Of a stretch of DNA of 64,000 bases, positions 22,600 through 34,030 are shown piece after piece. Positions within the stretch are counted from its first letter, which is position 1. Every line of letters begins with the position of its first letter. Made by a program: the position numbers and the translations under genes. Below the pieces are notes generated by a model. That model saw only the letters and a program-made list of their open reading frames with translations. It had not been told where the DNA came from and made no database searches. Source of the stretch: Castanea sativa (lineage: Eukaryota > Streptophyta > Magnoliopsida > Fagales > Fagaceae); the NCBI RefSeq assembly GCF_040712315.1, contig NC_134018.1, positions 2,204,501 to 2,268,500 of the forward strand. The letters run 5' to 3'.

Positions 22600-22833
22600 G
22601 GAAACTGCAATTCTAACGACGAAAATAGTTACACCAATAAACCCATGATTGTGGCAAAAAAAAAAAAAGGGCTAAAAGCCACTTATTTGGGCTGACACAA
22701 TAAGCATCACAATAGAGGAGAAAACGACAAACATGTAAAAGAAAACCACGTGATTTCCTCCTTGATTCTCTTCAAAAACAAGCCCAATAACGTGTCCCAG
22801 CAGCAACAATTATAATCACCTCCTCATCCAAGT
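22600..22833 (-). other. 3' terminal exon block of NLR1 (mostly or wholly UTR)
   Basis: The minus strand shows an acceptor TTTGTCTACAG directly before 22833, followed by ACTTGGATGAGG and about 230 bases. These bases are conserved downstream of NLR2, NLR3 and NLR4 (ttgttgctgctggg, cccaaataagtgg). With the donor at 23210 the intron is 377 bp. The coding frame of NLR1 stops at 23220, before the donor, so the exon is untranslated in this copy. Confidence 0.6.
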
Positions 22834-23219
22834 CTGTAGACAAAGCCCAACAATTCCAGTGTCAAGGTTCATATAAAAAATGGTCTAATAGGACCATTGT
22901 TTATCAAAAAGAAAAAGAAAAAGAAAGATATAGGACTATTGATGATTCAAACTATTAAGCCAAATATGGAAAATCCGCTAAATCCAAACAAACAGACCAT
23001 GGAAGCAGCAGGTGGTGAATCACATATTTCAACAAATGCAAAATAAAATGGACTACAGTTGCTTTTAACTATACAAATCTACAACACAAATCCCACCACA
23101 TTATTTACCAGTAAAAGAAGAAAACCCAAGTCAAAAAAATTAAAAAAAATTAAAAAAAAAAAAAAAGAACCACGAAATTTAAAGCCAATTTTTAGCTATA
23201 TTGCACTAACCTTTCTCAA

Positions 23220-26115
23220 TTAAGCATTGATATTGTTGCTATCATTCTCATTATGATCATCGTTTTGGTTTATTGTTTGCCCTTCTAACCCCATCAAATG
23301 CTTGGAACGGAGAATGTGGGCCTCAAAACCGTAATATCCTATGCGAACCTTGTGAGTGAGATAAACGATCGGTACATGCTCAACGATGCAATAACGTTGT
23401 CCTTGCTCAGGATCCAAACTTTCTTCGAATTCTGGGGCATATCATGAAATCTCAATTCTTTGAGGTTTCTCGGATGATAGATTCCAGATGGCACAACTTT
23501 TAGTTCCAAACAAAGCCCAATTGAAAGAATTTCAAGAAGAGGCAATGCTCCTTCATCTATCATTAATGAATTCAATATGTTCAAGTGTAGGAGGGATAGC
23601 TTCTTGAGTTTTGGAAACCCTCCTATCTTAAATTGCAATTGCTCTCCATTGTATGCTTTCTGCGAGATTTTGAGCTCCAACAAATTAGGCAAATTTTGAA
23701 GGGCATTCAATGGGTCATCATTCAAACTTGACCAAAAAATCCATAATCTAACTAGATGTTGAAGCATTGGAATCCAATCTAGGAACTTCTCTAAAGGCCC
23801 TCTTATGTAGAGGTGTTGAAGATATCGAGGCGGCGATGAAATGGATTGTAGATCAATTATCTCATTTTCGCTTATTGAGGCTATATCAAGAGATTGAAGG
23901 TGGTTCATCATTTCAATAGAGGCACACAAAGCCTTCGATGTTTCCTTTGATAGGTTTTTCACGCCTAGCTTCCTCAATTGTCTCAGCTTTCCCAACTCTT
24001 CAATTAGATCAAACCCAACATGATTCAGATCCACGTGATACAACTTTTGCAACTCTGTTAAATACCCAACACCATTTTGAATCTTTACACCTTTTTCCCA
24101 AGCCAAAGTAAAATCTTTTTGATTGTCACGATAGTAGGCTATAAGATTTCGCAACTTACAAAGCTTGTTAATCTCTACAGGTATATCAGACACTAGGGAT
24201 TGCTTTAGATCTAGAGTCTCCAAATTTTGCAACTTTCCCATGGATTTTGGAAGCATTTTTACTTGGGTATATCTCAAACTTAAGTACCTTAAATGAAATA
24301 AACTTCCTACATCTTCAGGAATGCAATCCAATGGAGCATGCTCAAAATCTGCCACTTTCAAAAGCTTGAAATTAGCACAAAATGTACTCATGAAAGGCTT
24401 CAACAATTCATCAAGATTGAACAATAAAAGAGAATGAATGTGAGTGTCCCCAATTCCATTCAGTACATCATATGAAACTCTGTCTACTGACATGCGTCGT
24501 GTTAGTCCTTCAAAGCTAGACTCTTGATTTGACAGAATATGACAAAATCTCAAATCCTTTATCTTTTGAAAGATGACCTTGCGCAAGATATCATGAAGTT
24601 GACATTCTCTAACTTTTCCAGAAAAGTCGACCTTTGATACTTCTACCAAATTTCTATGTATTAATTCAGTCAAGTATTCTTGTGCAACCTCCTCAAATGT
24701 TTTACCCTCCAATGCTTTCACAAAGCCTTCAGCTATCCATTGTCGAATCAATTTTATGCAATTAATAGAGTAGTCCTCTGGATACATACCAAGGTATAAG
24801 AAGCAAGATTTGAGGTTGGAAGGTAGGTCTTCAAAACTTAGGGATAGAATTTTGTTGACACCTGCAAGATGTGCATTTCTTCCTAACTCAAAGCCAAGGT
24901 TATCGTGCAAGTTTTGCCATTCAAAGAGAGTTTTGTCCTTGGTTGACAAAAGACCACCTACAGCAACAATTGCAAGCGGTAATCCTTTGCACTTCTCAAG
25001 AATATCATGAGATAATTTCTTCAACACTGGGGGACAATGTCCCCCAAATTCAAATTCGAATGTCCTTTTGCAAAAGAGCTCCCATGCCTTATTTAGTGGT
25101 AGTGGTTGCAAGGTGTGAACTTGAACAAGTGAAGACTTTTTGCAAAAATTAGCAACCTCCCACTTTCGTGTTGTGATCATTATCCTTGAACCTTTTAAGT
25201 TATTAGGTAAAGCATATTCTATCTCCCCCCAAAAATTGATTTCCCAAACATCGTCAAATACAACAACATACCTTTTTTCTCGTAAGTATTCTCTTGCTTT
25301 GCTAATTATGGACATCTTGTCAGCTGAGTCAATTCCCTTTGGAGGAAACTCCTTTCTTGCCTCGCAAAGTTGCTTTATCATGATCCTTAGTAGATCCACC
25401 GTGTTGTATGACTGAGACACTGTGATCCAAGCATGACAATCAAAGTGTCCTCTCACCATCTGGTGATCATAGACTTTCTTGGCAAGAGTGGTTTTGCCCC
25501 GCCCCCCCATTACCACCACTTTGAAACCACAATACGGTGAGATTGTCCTTTTACTAGCCAACCAATCAATTCATCTCTAGGAGATTCAATGCCCACAACA
25601 TCAGCATCATCAATAAAAAGAGAAGCCATTCGAGGGTCATGACACCTAAGATTCTGAGAACCATTGCTTGATCCTAGACCAGTGGATAATTGGAATCCAT
25701 ATCTTTCACTTCTTTCCTTGATTCTCTGGAGTGATGTTTTGATCTTCTGAACCTTATTGGCTATTTCATGATGAGGTTTTAACATTGTAATCAAGCGAGC
25801 TGATTTTTGGAGGATACCATTGAATCCAAGACGCCGATGAGGATGATGTTGAGCCATGTGAAGCAAGTACTCATCCATGAAAACATCTATGCGAAAAGCT
25901 TCTTCTCTTACTTGTTTCACCCAAGTTTTGACACCCTCGCTCAGGTCATCCTCTGCTGCAGCCCTTGTATCTGTGTCCTTGAGGAAGGACTGAATGCTCT
26001 CCAGTTCATCTTTGATCTCAGCTACTTCTTCATGGATGTCTCGTAACAGTGTTGCTTCTTCGCCCAACAAGGAAATCAGCTTCTCAATAAGAGCGGATAC
26101 TGCTTCTGCTGCCAT
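23220..26115 (-). pseudogene. NLR1: RPM1-like CC-NB-ARC-LRR gene with two frameshifts
   Basis: The ATG at 26115 starts MAAEAVSALIEKLISLL and the Rx-N coiled coil (FRIDVFMDEYLLHMAQ is the EDVID-like region). The first frame ends at 25510. The rest lies in a second frame to 23339 and the tail in a third to 23220. The first shift is two extra bases just before the P-loop (VVSKWW instead of VVSVVGMGG). The P-loop reads GGRGKTT with Arg for the usual Leu. NB-ARC motifs follow: VVVFDDVW, GSRIMITTR, CKGLPLAIVA, CFLYLGMYPED and QLHD at the MHD site. About 12 irregular LRRs follow. The second shift near 23430 moves the conserved tail (ESLDPEQGQ, LRSKHLMG). Such proteins are intracellular pathogen sensors. 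Either the locus is a young pseudogene or the two indels are sequence errors, because everything else is intact. Confidence 0.88.
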
Positions 26116-26118
26116 GTG

Positions 26119-26350
26119 CCTCTCTTCTTACTCTAAGGAAACGTCTGTCATTCCTTCTGTTTTTGGCTCTTCCCTATGATCAAATGGACTGTTTGGGTTC
26201 TTCTCTGATCAAGCTTCCACCCACTTTCCCTAAACTATTTTTTTTTTTTTTTTTGCTTTTCTTCTTTCTAGCTTTTGAGTCAGATTAGTCTGCTTTAGTC
26301 ACGTTGTCGGAAACAACAATCATGTCTTAACACTTCATAATTTTCACTTT
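26119..26350 (-). promoter_or_regulatory. 5' flanking block of NLR1
   Basis: It shares ttggctcttccctatgatca, cccactttccctaaac and gagtcagattagtctgcttt with the flanks of NLR0, NLR3 and NLR4. It is probably the core promoter and 5' UTR. No TATA box was assigned. Confidence 0.5.
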
Positions 26351-27184
26351 GCGGCCCATCATAACCCCCACCTTGTAATTGTTACTTTCCCACCCCTAGG
26401 CCCTAGCTAACTCATAATGTGCTAGGAGCTTTAGGATTTTATATCGTTCAGTGGTTCAGATTTTATGTACCTGTATTGTTTATTGTTAATGCCATTTCCA
26501 CTTCCTTTGCTATTGAGGTCGAATATTATTTCTTAATCCCACATTGTGGAATTCATAATATCTTATGTTAGGTTGGAGATTTCACGAAGAACATCCGGAG
26601 TGGGTTTTGAATAGCAACAATGAGCACTTAAACAAAGTTATACCTCAGTGAGGCAGTAATTCATTGATGAAGAATATCAGAAAGTATAATGGACGATTGA
26701 AGGAGGAAACAGAATCAACGACAAGTCGTTTTCATCTACTTGTTTTCTGTTGTTTAAATTAAAACACAGTACAAGCTGCATGTGTTGCCTTCTTAGAGGC
26801 CGTTATTACGGTTATTACTGTGCAACAGTTGCCACCAAAATAAATTCTCTTTTGGCCAACACAACAATTTACGTATCAAAGCCAATTTTTTCCCTCTTTG
26901 GTCCTAAATTTCCCTTCGTTATAATTTTTTTTTTTTCTAAAAACTTGAAACATAAACCTTGTTAGGAAGTTCAAGCGACTCTACTTCAACTATACCCAAA
27001 AGGGCCAATTGAGTGATTGACAGACTTTTAATGTTACAAAATTTGTGGCCAATTCCAGATCAAGTTGATCTGTGGCTAATTCCAGAATTCCCAATTAAAG
27101 CAATAGCTCATAAAAGAGAGAGATCAAAACCCAAGAAAGAACAATTCAAACAGATTCGTATCCTTGATAGTACAAAATAAAAAA
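26351..27184. other. duplicated NLR spacer
   Basis: The stretch from about 26570 (cacgaagaacatccgga) to 27120 is recognisably similar to 50050-50345, the spacer at the equivalent place beside NLR4. It separates the NLR1 5' end from the 3' exon of NLR2. It has no coding potential that I trust. Confidence 0.5.
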
Positions 27185-27394
27185 TTACAGGATGATTGTA
27201 ATTTTAATGAGGAAAATAATAACACCAACGAATCCATGATTGTGGCAAAAGAAACACTTATTATTTGGGCTGAAACAATGAGCAGCACAGTAGAGGAGAC
27301 AAAGTAAAACCACACAATTTCCTACTTTATTGTTTGGAAAAGAAAAATCCCAACGCGGCCCAACAGCAACAATTATATTCACTCCCGTCAAAGT
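27185..27394 (-). other. 3' terminal exon block of NLR2
   Basis: An acceptor TTCTCTGCAG precedes ACTTTGACGGGAG at 27394 on the minus strand. The following bases match the 3' exons of NLR1, NLR3 and NLR4. The matching donor is at 32843, behind the NLR2 LRR remnant, giving an intron of about 5.4 kb that contains transposons. Confidence 0.55.
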
Positions 27395-27492
27395 CTGCAG
27401 AGAAAGCCCAAGAATACCAGAGCTAAGGTGCACATAAAAAATTATATAATTGGAATATTGAGAGATTCAAATTATTAAAGTGTCATGTTGTG

Positions 27493-27693
27493 GAGAAATT
27501 ATAAGGTTTTCATGGTTTACAAGTAACATAGTCCACCATTCCATTTAGAAACTCTCATCTGTTTAAAATTGTTGAATTAAAAAAAAATTTAAACAAAAAT
27601 TGATTACTGATTTAGCAATTTTAAACAAGTTGGAGTTTTTTAGTGGAATGGTGGACAAGTGACGTGATCCACCAGAGGACTATATAATTTCTC
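27493..27693. mobile_element. 201-bp MITE with 9-bp target duplication (Mutator-like)
   Basis: The terminal inverted repeats are about 50 bp (GAGAAATTATA at the left end, TATAATTTCTC at the right, both with an inner tccaccattcca or its complement). The flanks catgttgtg (27484-27492) and catattgtg (27694-27702) match at eight of nine positions. The NLR4 intron has the same host sequence without the insert, which confirms the boundaries. Confidence 0.8.
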
Positions 27694-28165
27694 CATATTG
27701 TGGGGGAAAAACATACTTACAAATTTGAATTAGCATCATTGAGTAGAACTTGATAGTTTGCCTACAACAAATGGACAAAACTTTGATTAGCTATGAAGAA
27801 ATTTATACTAAAAAATAAAAAGAATTACCCCTAAAAATCTCAAATTGAAGTTCCAAATTTAATTCCCAACTAAACCTTTTTTAATACCCTATCTAAGTAG
27901 ATTGAGTTGGGGTTAAAAAAAAAAAAAAAGCGACTTTGTAAAATCCTCATAGCAATGTTTTGACAATGTTCACTTCTCTCCGTCATTTTTTTTTATACAA
28001 GTATTGTTCAATACTATGTCTACTCCATCACACACCCAATTCTAGCAAAGTAGCTTCAACCTATAATATTGTATGTTTTGTATGCGACACAAATATGTAT
28101 TTATCCAAGATGAATGACTTGTCAGAAGTGCAATCTAAGCCTAACTTGAAAAATCAGCAATTCTG

Positions 28166-28168
<3 letters not shown>

Positions 28169-28216
<48 letters not shown>
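28169..28216. repeat. (AT)n microsatellite
   Basis: It is a pure dinucleotide run of about 48 bases and may mask the 5' end of the Helitron that follows. Confidence 0.95.
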
Positions 28217-28219
<3 letters not shown>

Positions 28220-28609
28220 GTGAAGTAGAGAGAAACTCCAATTGCAATTCTAAAGGAGAATTCTAATTTTGTGTCATGTGCCAAGATCCACTTGTCTAAA
28301 TTTAAGTGAATCAGTTGTAATTTTGGTGTGCTCTTTTTTTTTTTTTTTCTTTCCACACCTGCGTATTTCAATATTCATCTCCTCTTCTCCAATAGTAACC
28401 TTAATATACAGCTCCCCCGTTGTTCAATGAATGCTATGGAATTTGATAAGGAATTTGAAAAGAATTTCTCGGAATCAGTGATGCATGTATTTGGGTATTT
28501 CTGTATCTTATATAGGAAGAGGTTTTCATAAATTCCCATTGTAATTTTTTGATTTCATGTATTTTTTCTCAAAAAAAAACACGCCTCTACCACTCATATT
28601 CATCCGAAC

Positions 28610-28612
<3 letters not shown>

Positions 28613-28667
<55 letters not shown>
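28613..28667. repeat. (CT)n microsatellite
   Basis: It is a pure CT run of about 54 bases. It lies just before the first exon-like segment of the captured region and may be a 5' UTR tract. Confidence 0.95.
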
Positions 28668-28668
<1 letters not shown>

Positions 28669-28679
28669 AAAATTCAATT

Positions 28680-29400
28680 TCTACTTCTCTACTAAATCAG
28701 TTTTATCAAGATTTTTTTTTTTTTTGGTTTCGTTCCATCTCTGCAAAATTCAGTCTAATCTATCTTTCTCTTGCTCTGTTTTGCAGATCAATTATATATT
28801 TCCTTTACAAAGGCAGGCTTCATATGCAAGGTAATTGTTAATTAGATATTATTATTATTATTATTTTGTTTGCAAGTTTTATGGGGTTAATTATAATCTA
28901 GCTCTCACTCTCTATTTTCATTAGATCTATTTATTTTCATCCTATGTTCTCAATCTCTTTCTCTCAAGAATTTTTGGTTTATAGGATTGATGATGGGCCC
29001 CTTTTTTTTTTTTTTTTTCTTTGGAGTGTTAAAGAGATATATAGTGTTTATCGCAAAGGTAGGCTTTGGATGTTTTTTTTTTTTTTTTTAATTATTAAAC
29101 ATGGGAATCTTCTCAAAATTAAACCACAGTCTTCTCTGATCTTTACTCATAGATCTTGGATATCAAAACTCAGACTTATATACAATTGGCGGAGATATGA
29201 ACTCAAGCTGTTTTTGCAGATCATATATATTTATGGTTTTGTTCTCTCTCTGCAAAATTCATTTATTCTCTCTTCTCTCCCTCTGTTTTGCAGATTAGGC
29301 ATAGATCTTTTCATTCTTTGCAAAGGCAGCCTTCAACACAGCAAGCAAGGTAATTGTTAAAGAATAAAGATATCATTTTTATTACTTAATTTCTCTGATT
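28680..29400 (+). repeat. duplicated intron-exon-intron unit inside the Helitron
   Basis: Two exon-like segments, 28787-28830 and 29294-29349, have matching neighbours. Each is preceded by tctgcaaaattca, a pyrimidine stretch and the acceptor CTCTGTTTTGCAG, and each is followed by the donor AAG/GTAATTGTT. Both contain acaaaggcag or gcaaaggcag. The unit was duplicated with a spacing of about 510 bp. The sequence looks like small 5' UTR exons of a host gene. I do not recognise the source. Confidence 0.6.
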
Positions 29401-30800
29401 CCTCTTCTTCTTTTTTGTGGTAAGTTTTACGGGGTTGATTACAATCTTGCTCTCATTGTTTTCATCTGATCCATCTATTTGTTTTGTAAAGTAATAATGT
29501 TTTATTACTCTACAAAAAAAGAAAAAGAAAAAGAAGAAGCATCAAATAATGTTCGAATTGATTGAAAAGAATTGTGTTTGGGCTTTGGTTCTTTGGGCTT
29601 GGGTATGTAGATTTGGAGTGTGCTAAGTGTTTAGGCTTTGCATGTATAGGTTTTCTTTGATTGTTTGCATGTATAGGCAAAGCCTAAACACTCACACAAC
29701 TTCTTGGATCTTTCCTCATAGATCTTTGATCCCAAAACTCATACATATATATGATTGGTATGCCAAACTTGAACAGTTGAACATGTGTTTGTGATTAGAA
29801 ATTCTTCTAATAACATATCTTGATTATTTGCTTCCATGTGTATAGTTGTATTGTTTGTGAATTTTTATTTGTAAGGTTCTTTGATTTAAAATTTTGTAAT
29901 TTGATCATTTGGGTATTTAAATTGTTACTTTGCAATCAAGAATGAAAAGATGTCTCTCACTTTCTGTCAGATTTCTTCATCTAACTATCTGCTAATTTCT
30001 TTCCCCGGAACAAGAAGTAAGGAAGATGAACCATCAAGAACAAAGAGGAGTCTACCTGCCCATTACGACATGCTTCGATGGGTACCTATTGTTTTTCTTT
30101 CAAAATTTTTCCTAAATTTAGAAGGAAGATTTGACCTTTTATCTATTTTCAAAGTTACGTTTTGGTTCTGATTAAAACTTAGAAATTAAAAAGAGTTCCC
30201 TTTGATTTTTTATTAACAATGCCTTCGACGGGTTCCTATTCTTTCTCGACTTTTTTTCCCCACAAGTTTGAAGTTAAATTAATTTTGTTATATGTTTTCC
30301 ACTTATACAATTGCAATGAGATTTTGTTTCTTGAAATTAGGGTTATGGAAATCGAAATTATGATATTTGACTTTTTTATTAAATATCTTCGGTAATGGTT
30401 TGTTTGAATTCTTCTTTTTGGATTTAAATCATTCAATTTCTTTCTCTGTGAGATCTAGAGTCTCTAATTTAATCGAGCAAAGGTATTAATTTATTTTCCT
30501 TATATTCTCTTTGATTATGGTTTGCTGTCAATTAAGGAATTTGGATTCATAACCCTTTTCCTCTCTATTTGTTAAAATTAGGGAAAAAACTCACAATATG
30601 AAAATCCTATCTGAGTTTTATTGGCCTCTTACTTGTACTACTGTTTTTTTAAAGGGAGTGAAATTGTGGGATTTTGAAATCTAATAGAATAACTTACTCT
30701 ATATATTTTTTAAAAAGAGACTTTTAAGTCTTGATTTTGTTGTTTTTGATGTTGGATTTTAATGGGTTTAAATTATGAAATCTAAAAGTATAATAAGGAA

Positions 30801-31133
30801 ATGCATCAAGTTCTAAAGTTTTTTTTTTTTTTTTTTGGTCTCAAATTTCAATTACATTTGTTAGTATACTTTTCTAATTGTGGATTACTTCTGGAAATTT
30901 TAAATGATGAACATGGGAAGCATTGGCTTGTCAAATGCCAAAAAATGCTTCGACTACTTATTGTAGGAACCGACATGTATAAAATTCCAAACTTTCAAGC
31001 ATGCCACAAAATTGGAATGGGACATTGGAACCGAGATGAACCTTATCCTTACGGTTATGAAGAATTTGTAGTGACATGCAAAAGATCCTCAATCGACCTT
31101 GAAATGTTTAAGTTGGTGCATAGGTTTCTTTAA
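30801..31133 (+). CDS. unrecognised open frame, possible captured gene fragment (110 aa)
   Basis: The first 17 codons are a poly-T artefact (FFFFFF). The last 80 codons look like real protein: EILNDEHGKHWLVKCQKMLR, then TDMYKIPNFQACHKIGMGHW, NRDEPYPYGYEEF and CKRSSIDLEMFKLVHRFL before TAA. The composition is mixed and base usage is less AT-rich than the surroundings. No signal peptide or membrane segment is seen in this part. An upstream exon is possible, with a frame near 29950-30100 containing TRSKEDEPSRTKRSLPAHYD. I do not recognise the family and assign no function. Confidence 0.3.
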   Translation: MHQVLKFFFFFFGLKFQLHLLVYFSNCGLLLEILNDEHGKHWLVKCQKMLRLLIVGTDMYKIPNFQACHKIGMGHWNRDEPYPYGYEEFVVTCKRSSIDLEMFKLVHRFL

Positions 31134-31475
31134 GTCTCTTTTATTGTATTTTTTTACTACGATTATAGCATCACTTAAATAATAAGATGCAATATTCTGT
31201 TCTATTGTTAATTGTTTGTTAAGCTTTGCAAAATTTTTACAATTATGATTTCCTAAATGGTTTGCCAAAATCAATGATAAAAGATTGTGGAAAATTCAAA
31301 GTGTAATCAACTCTATCCTTGTGATTATCAAAAATTTGTAGTTAAATGCAATATATATTATTAATGTTTTATCTAACTCTATCCTCTTTGTGATAAACCC
31401 AAAAAGACAAAAAATAAATTGACCAATAGTATCACTACAATTAACCATTTCCCGTGCGGTTATCAATAGTATTTA

Positions 31476-31480
<5 letters not shown>

Positions 31481-31516
<36 letters not shown>
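31481..31516. repeat. (TA)n microsatellite
   Basis: It is a pure TA run of 36 bases. Confidence 0.95.
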
Positions 31517-31518
<2 letters not shown>

Positions 31519-31665
31519 AATTATACGATGCATCTTAATGTGTATTTTCAGTATATTCATGCAATTGTAAAAAAAATTACATAATGCAAAGTTTTGTTAA
31601 TCCAAATTTCCTAGTTAATAATATAAATTTAGACTTAACTAAGCCTTTTAAACATGAATAAATCT

Positions 31666-32179
31666 GGCGAAAATGGGCTTTTTCCCTTTTCGCGAAAAAA
31701 AATCAACATGTTGCCCCATTTTCCAAACTAATTAGGGAAATACTCCTCTTTTGAAACTCGATTTTCTTAAAATCGAGTTAAGCCCTATAGTGACATTTTA
31801 AGGAGCCTATAATGACGTTTTAAGGAGCCTATAGTGGCGTTTTTTAACTTGATCTCCATGAAATTGAGTTATAGCTATAAAAAAAAAACTTGCATGGAAC
31901 TCGAGTTCATGGAGCTCGAGTTCCAAAATGCCACTATAGGTCCTTAAAACGTCACTATAGGCTCCTTAAAACGCTACTATAGGCTCCTTAAAACGTCACT
32001 ATAAGCTCCTTAAAACGCCGCTATAGGGCTCCAAATTTTTTTTTTTTTTTAAACTCGATTTTGAGAAAATCGAATTTTAAAAAAAAGGCATTTCCCTAAT
32101 TAGTTTGGGAAATGGGGCAACATGCTGATTTTTTTTTTTTTTTTTTTTTTTGCGAAAAGGGCAAAAGCCCATTTTCCCC
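31666..32179. mobile_element. 514-bp foldback MITE, Mutator-like, 10-bp target duplication
   Basis: Identical gaataaatct flanks lie at 31656-31665 and 32180-32189. The termini GGCGAAAATGGGC and GCCCATTTTCCCC begin an inverted repeat of about 110 bp per arm (containing gttgccccattt and aactaattagggaaat). Inside, units of about 21-22 bp (ctataggctccttaaaacg) face each other in opposite orientation: about three on the left (31782-31845) and five on the right (31931-32025). At the centre is ggaactcgag/ctcgagttcc. The whole transcript could fold into one long hairpin. A 9-10 bp duplication with long inverted repeats is the Mutator pattern. Confidence 0.88.
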
Positions 32180-32856
32180 GAATAAATCTACCTAATAATA
32201 TCCTTACAACATTTTTTAAAGACTTAAAAAATATAATAATGACTATTTATCAATATTATTTACATTATATATATATATATATAAGAATTATAATATGCAT
32301 CTTAATGTGTATTTTTTAAATATATTCATGCAATTGTAAAAAAATTACATAATGCTAAGTTTTGTTAATGAAATTTTCTAGTTAATAATATGAATTTAGA
32401 CCTAACTAAGCGTTTTAAACATGAATAAACTCATGATTAATAAATAAATAAAAACAAAACCAATAGTATCACTTAAATAATGAAATGCAATTTTTTTTTT
32501 CATTGTTTTATTAAATGATATCCATTCCCGTTTAATATTTAAACATGAATTTAGACTTAACTAAACCTTTTAAACATGAATAAACTCATGATTAATAAAT
32601 AATAATAAAAACCAATAGTATCACTTAAATAATAAAATGCAATTTTTTTTCATTGTTTTATTAAATTATATCCATTCTTGTATGGTAGCACGGGCTACAT
32701 ATTAGTTAAAAATAAAAGAAAAACAGTTGCTTTGTACCTTACAAATCTCCAACACAATTGCCACAATATTCTTCACCAGGAAAAGAAAAAGAAAAAGAAA
32801 ACCACCAAATCTAAAGCCATTTTTAAAGCAGAATTGCACTAACCTTTTTCAACTAA

Positions 32857-33232
32857 TTAAGCATTGATATTGTTGCCACCATTCTTGTTTTGATCATCAC
32901 TCAGGTTAATTGTTTTCCCTCTTGACCCCACCAAATGCTTGGAACGGAGAATGTGGATGTCATAGCTATAACACCCTGTGCGAACCTTGCGATAAAGATA
33001 AATGATTGATAGATGCTCAATAATCCAGTAATGCTGCCCTTGCTTAGGATCCAAACTTTCTTCGAATTCTTTATGCATATGCCCAAAAACTTCAATTTTT
33101 TGAGGCTTCGCAAATGTTGGATTCCAGAGAGTACCTCTTTCAGTTGCGGACTAGGCCCAATCACAAAATTTTCAAGAAGAGGCAATGCTCCTTCATGAAT
33201 CAACAATGAGTGTAATGCATATAAGTCTTCAA
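32857..33232 (-). pseudogene. NLR2: C-terminal LRR remnant
   Basis: Two frames together encode the end of an RPM1-like NLR: IHEGALPLLENFVIGPSPQL, then after a frame change EFEESLDPKQGQHYWIIEH and ILRSKHLVGSRGKTINLSDD, ending NINA at the stop 32857. It aligns with the tails of NLR1 and NLR3. Homology ends at about 33232, so the coiled coil, NB-ARC and most LRRs are gone. The conserved donor AAAG/GTTAGT follows at 32843. It cannot encode a resistance protein. Confidence 0.85.
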
Positions 33233-33239
33233 GGCAATT

Positions 33240-34030
33240 TTTTTATGGTATATTTCAAGGTTGTAGGATTTAATTTTTCACTTAAAAATTAACGTCATGT
33301 AGTATATGTAAAAAATTATAGGATTTAATTTGTTATACTCCTCAATTATAAGGTTAAAAAAAATATTTATAATAAAAAAGTGAAGATTGTTATTCCATCT
33401 TGGAAGATTGTGGTTCAAATCTTAAAATTAAAATTTTCCATCAAATGGAAGCCAGTGGAAAGTACTGTCTAACCAAGGAGATTTTTTTTTTTTTTTTTGA
33501 CATAAGTGGCTTTTCTTTTGGATGCCAAGTAAGAACATTAGCATCCGAATTTCTAAAAAAGTGGATCTTTTAATTTATTTATTATCTATAAGTTGTGCAA
33601 TTATATTAATTTTCATTAGTATTTACAGTTAATATCATATCTAATTTTTGTTAAATTAAGGATAATTGGGATTTATTTATCTAGACTAAATAATAAAATT
33701 AACAATGTAGGGATAATAAATCCCATTATTTTAATTTTTTTTTTAGGAAAATATCAAATATTCCATTCAAACACAACGTTTAAGAAAATATCTTAATTAT
33801 GTACGTGTTGATCAGGCCGTCAATGTTTAATAAACCATGCTCCGGTTCCGTGGGTCCAGTGGTGGCTCCACATTCAAGTTAAGGTGATCATATGAACACT
33901 TCGAATTGCCAAAAAAACAGTATAAATGATTGCAAAAAATTTTACACACACTCACATATACATATATTAAACTAATTTTTTTACCACCTTAAAAGATGTA
34001 TTGAATACCCTGACTTGAAAATTACAAAAA
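33240..34030. other. spacer; no gene seen
   Basis: This is AT-rich, with a poly-T run near 33485. Nothing coding or structurally repeated was recognised. Confidence 0.45.

Larger units (their letters stand above)
28217..32698 (+). mobile_element. probable Helitron of about 4.5 kb carrying gene-like fragments, inserted in the NLR2 intron
   Basis: The left part (gagagaaactccaattgcaa, then ccaagatccacttgtctaaa) resembles 5' ends of plant Helitrons. The right end is a hairpin-like tggtagcacgggctacatat followed by TAGTT. Related cccgtgcggt pieces occur internally at 31449 and 32527, next to tandem copies of the block aactaagccttttaaacatg (31638, 32406, 32558). The insert sits exactly where the NLR2 intron is expected to be uninterrupted by comparison with NLR1 and NLR4. 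The terminal TC and CTRR are not clean, so the assignment is tentative. Confidence 0.4.

Noticed and set aside
26750..26965. Cys-rich 71-codon frame near the NLR1 promoter
   Set aside because: It lies in spacer duplicated beside NLR4, where the frame is not conserved.
27960..28223. Open frame of 87 codons ending in Ile-Tyr repeats
   Set aside because: The C-terminal third is translated TA microsatellite, and the rest is AT-rich intron and Helitron edge.
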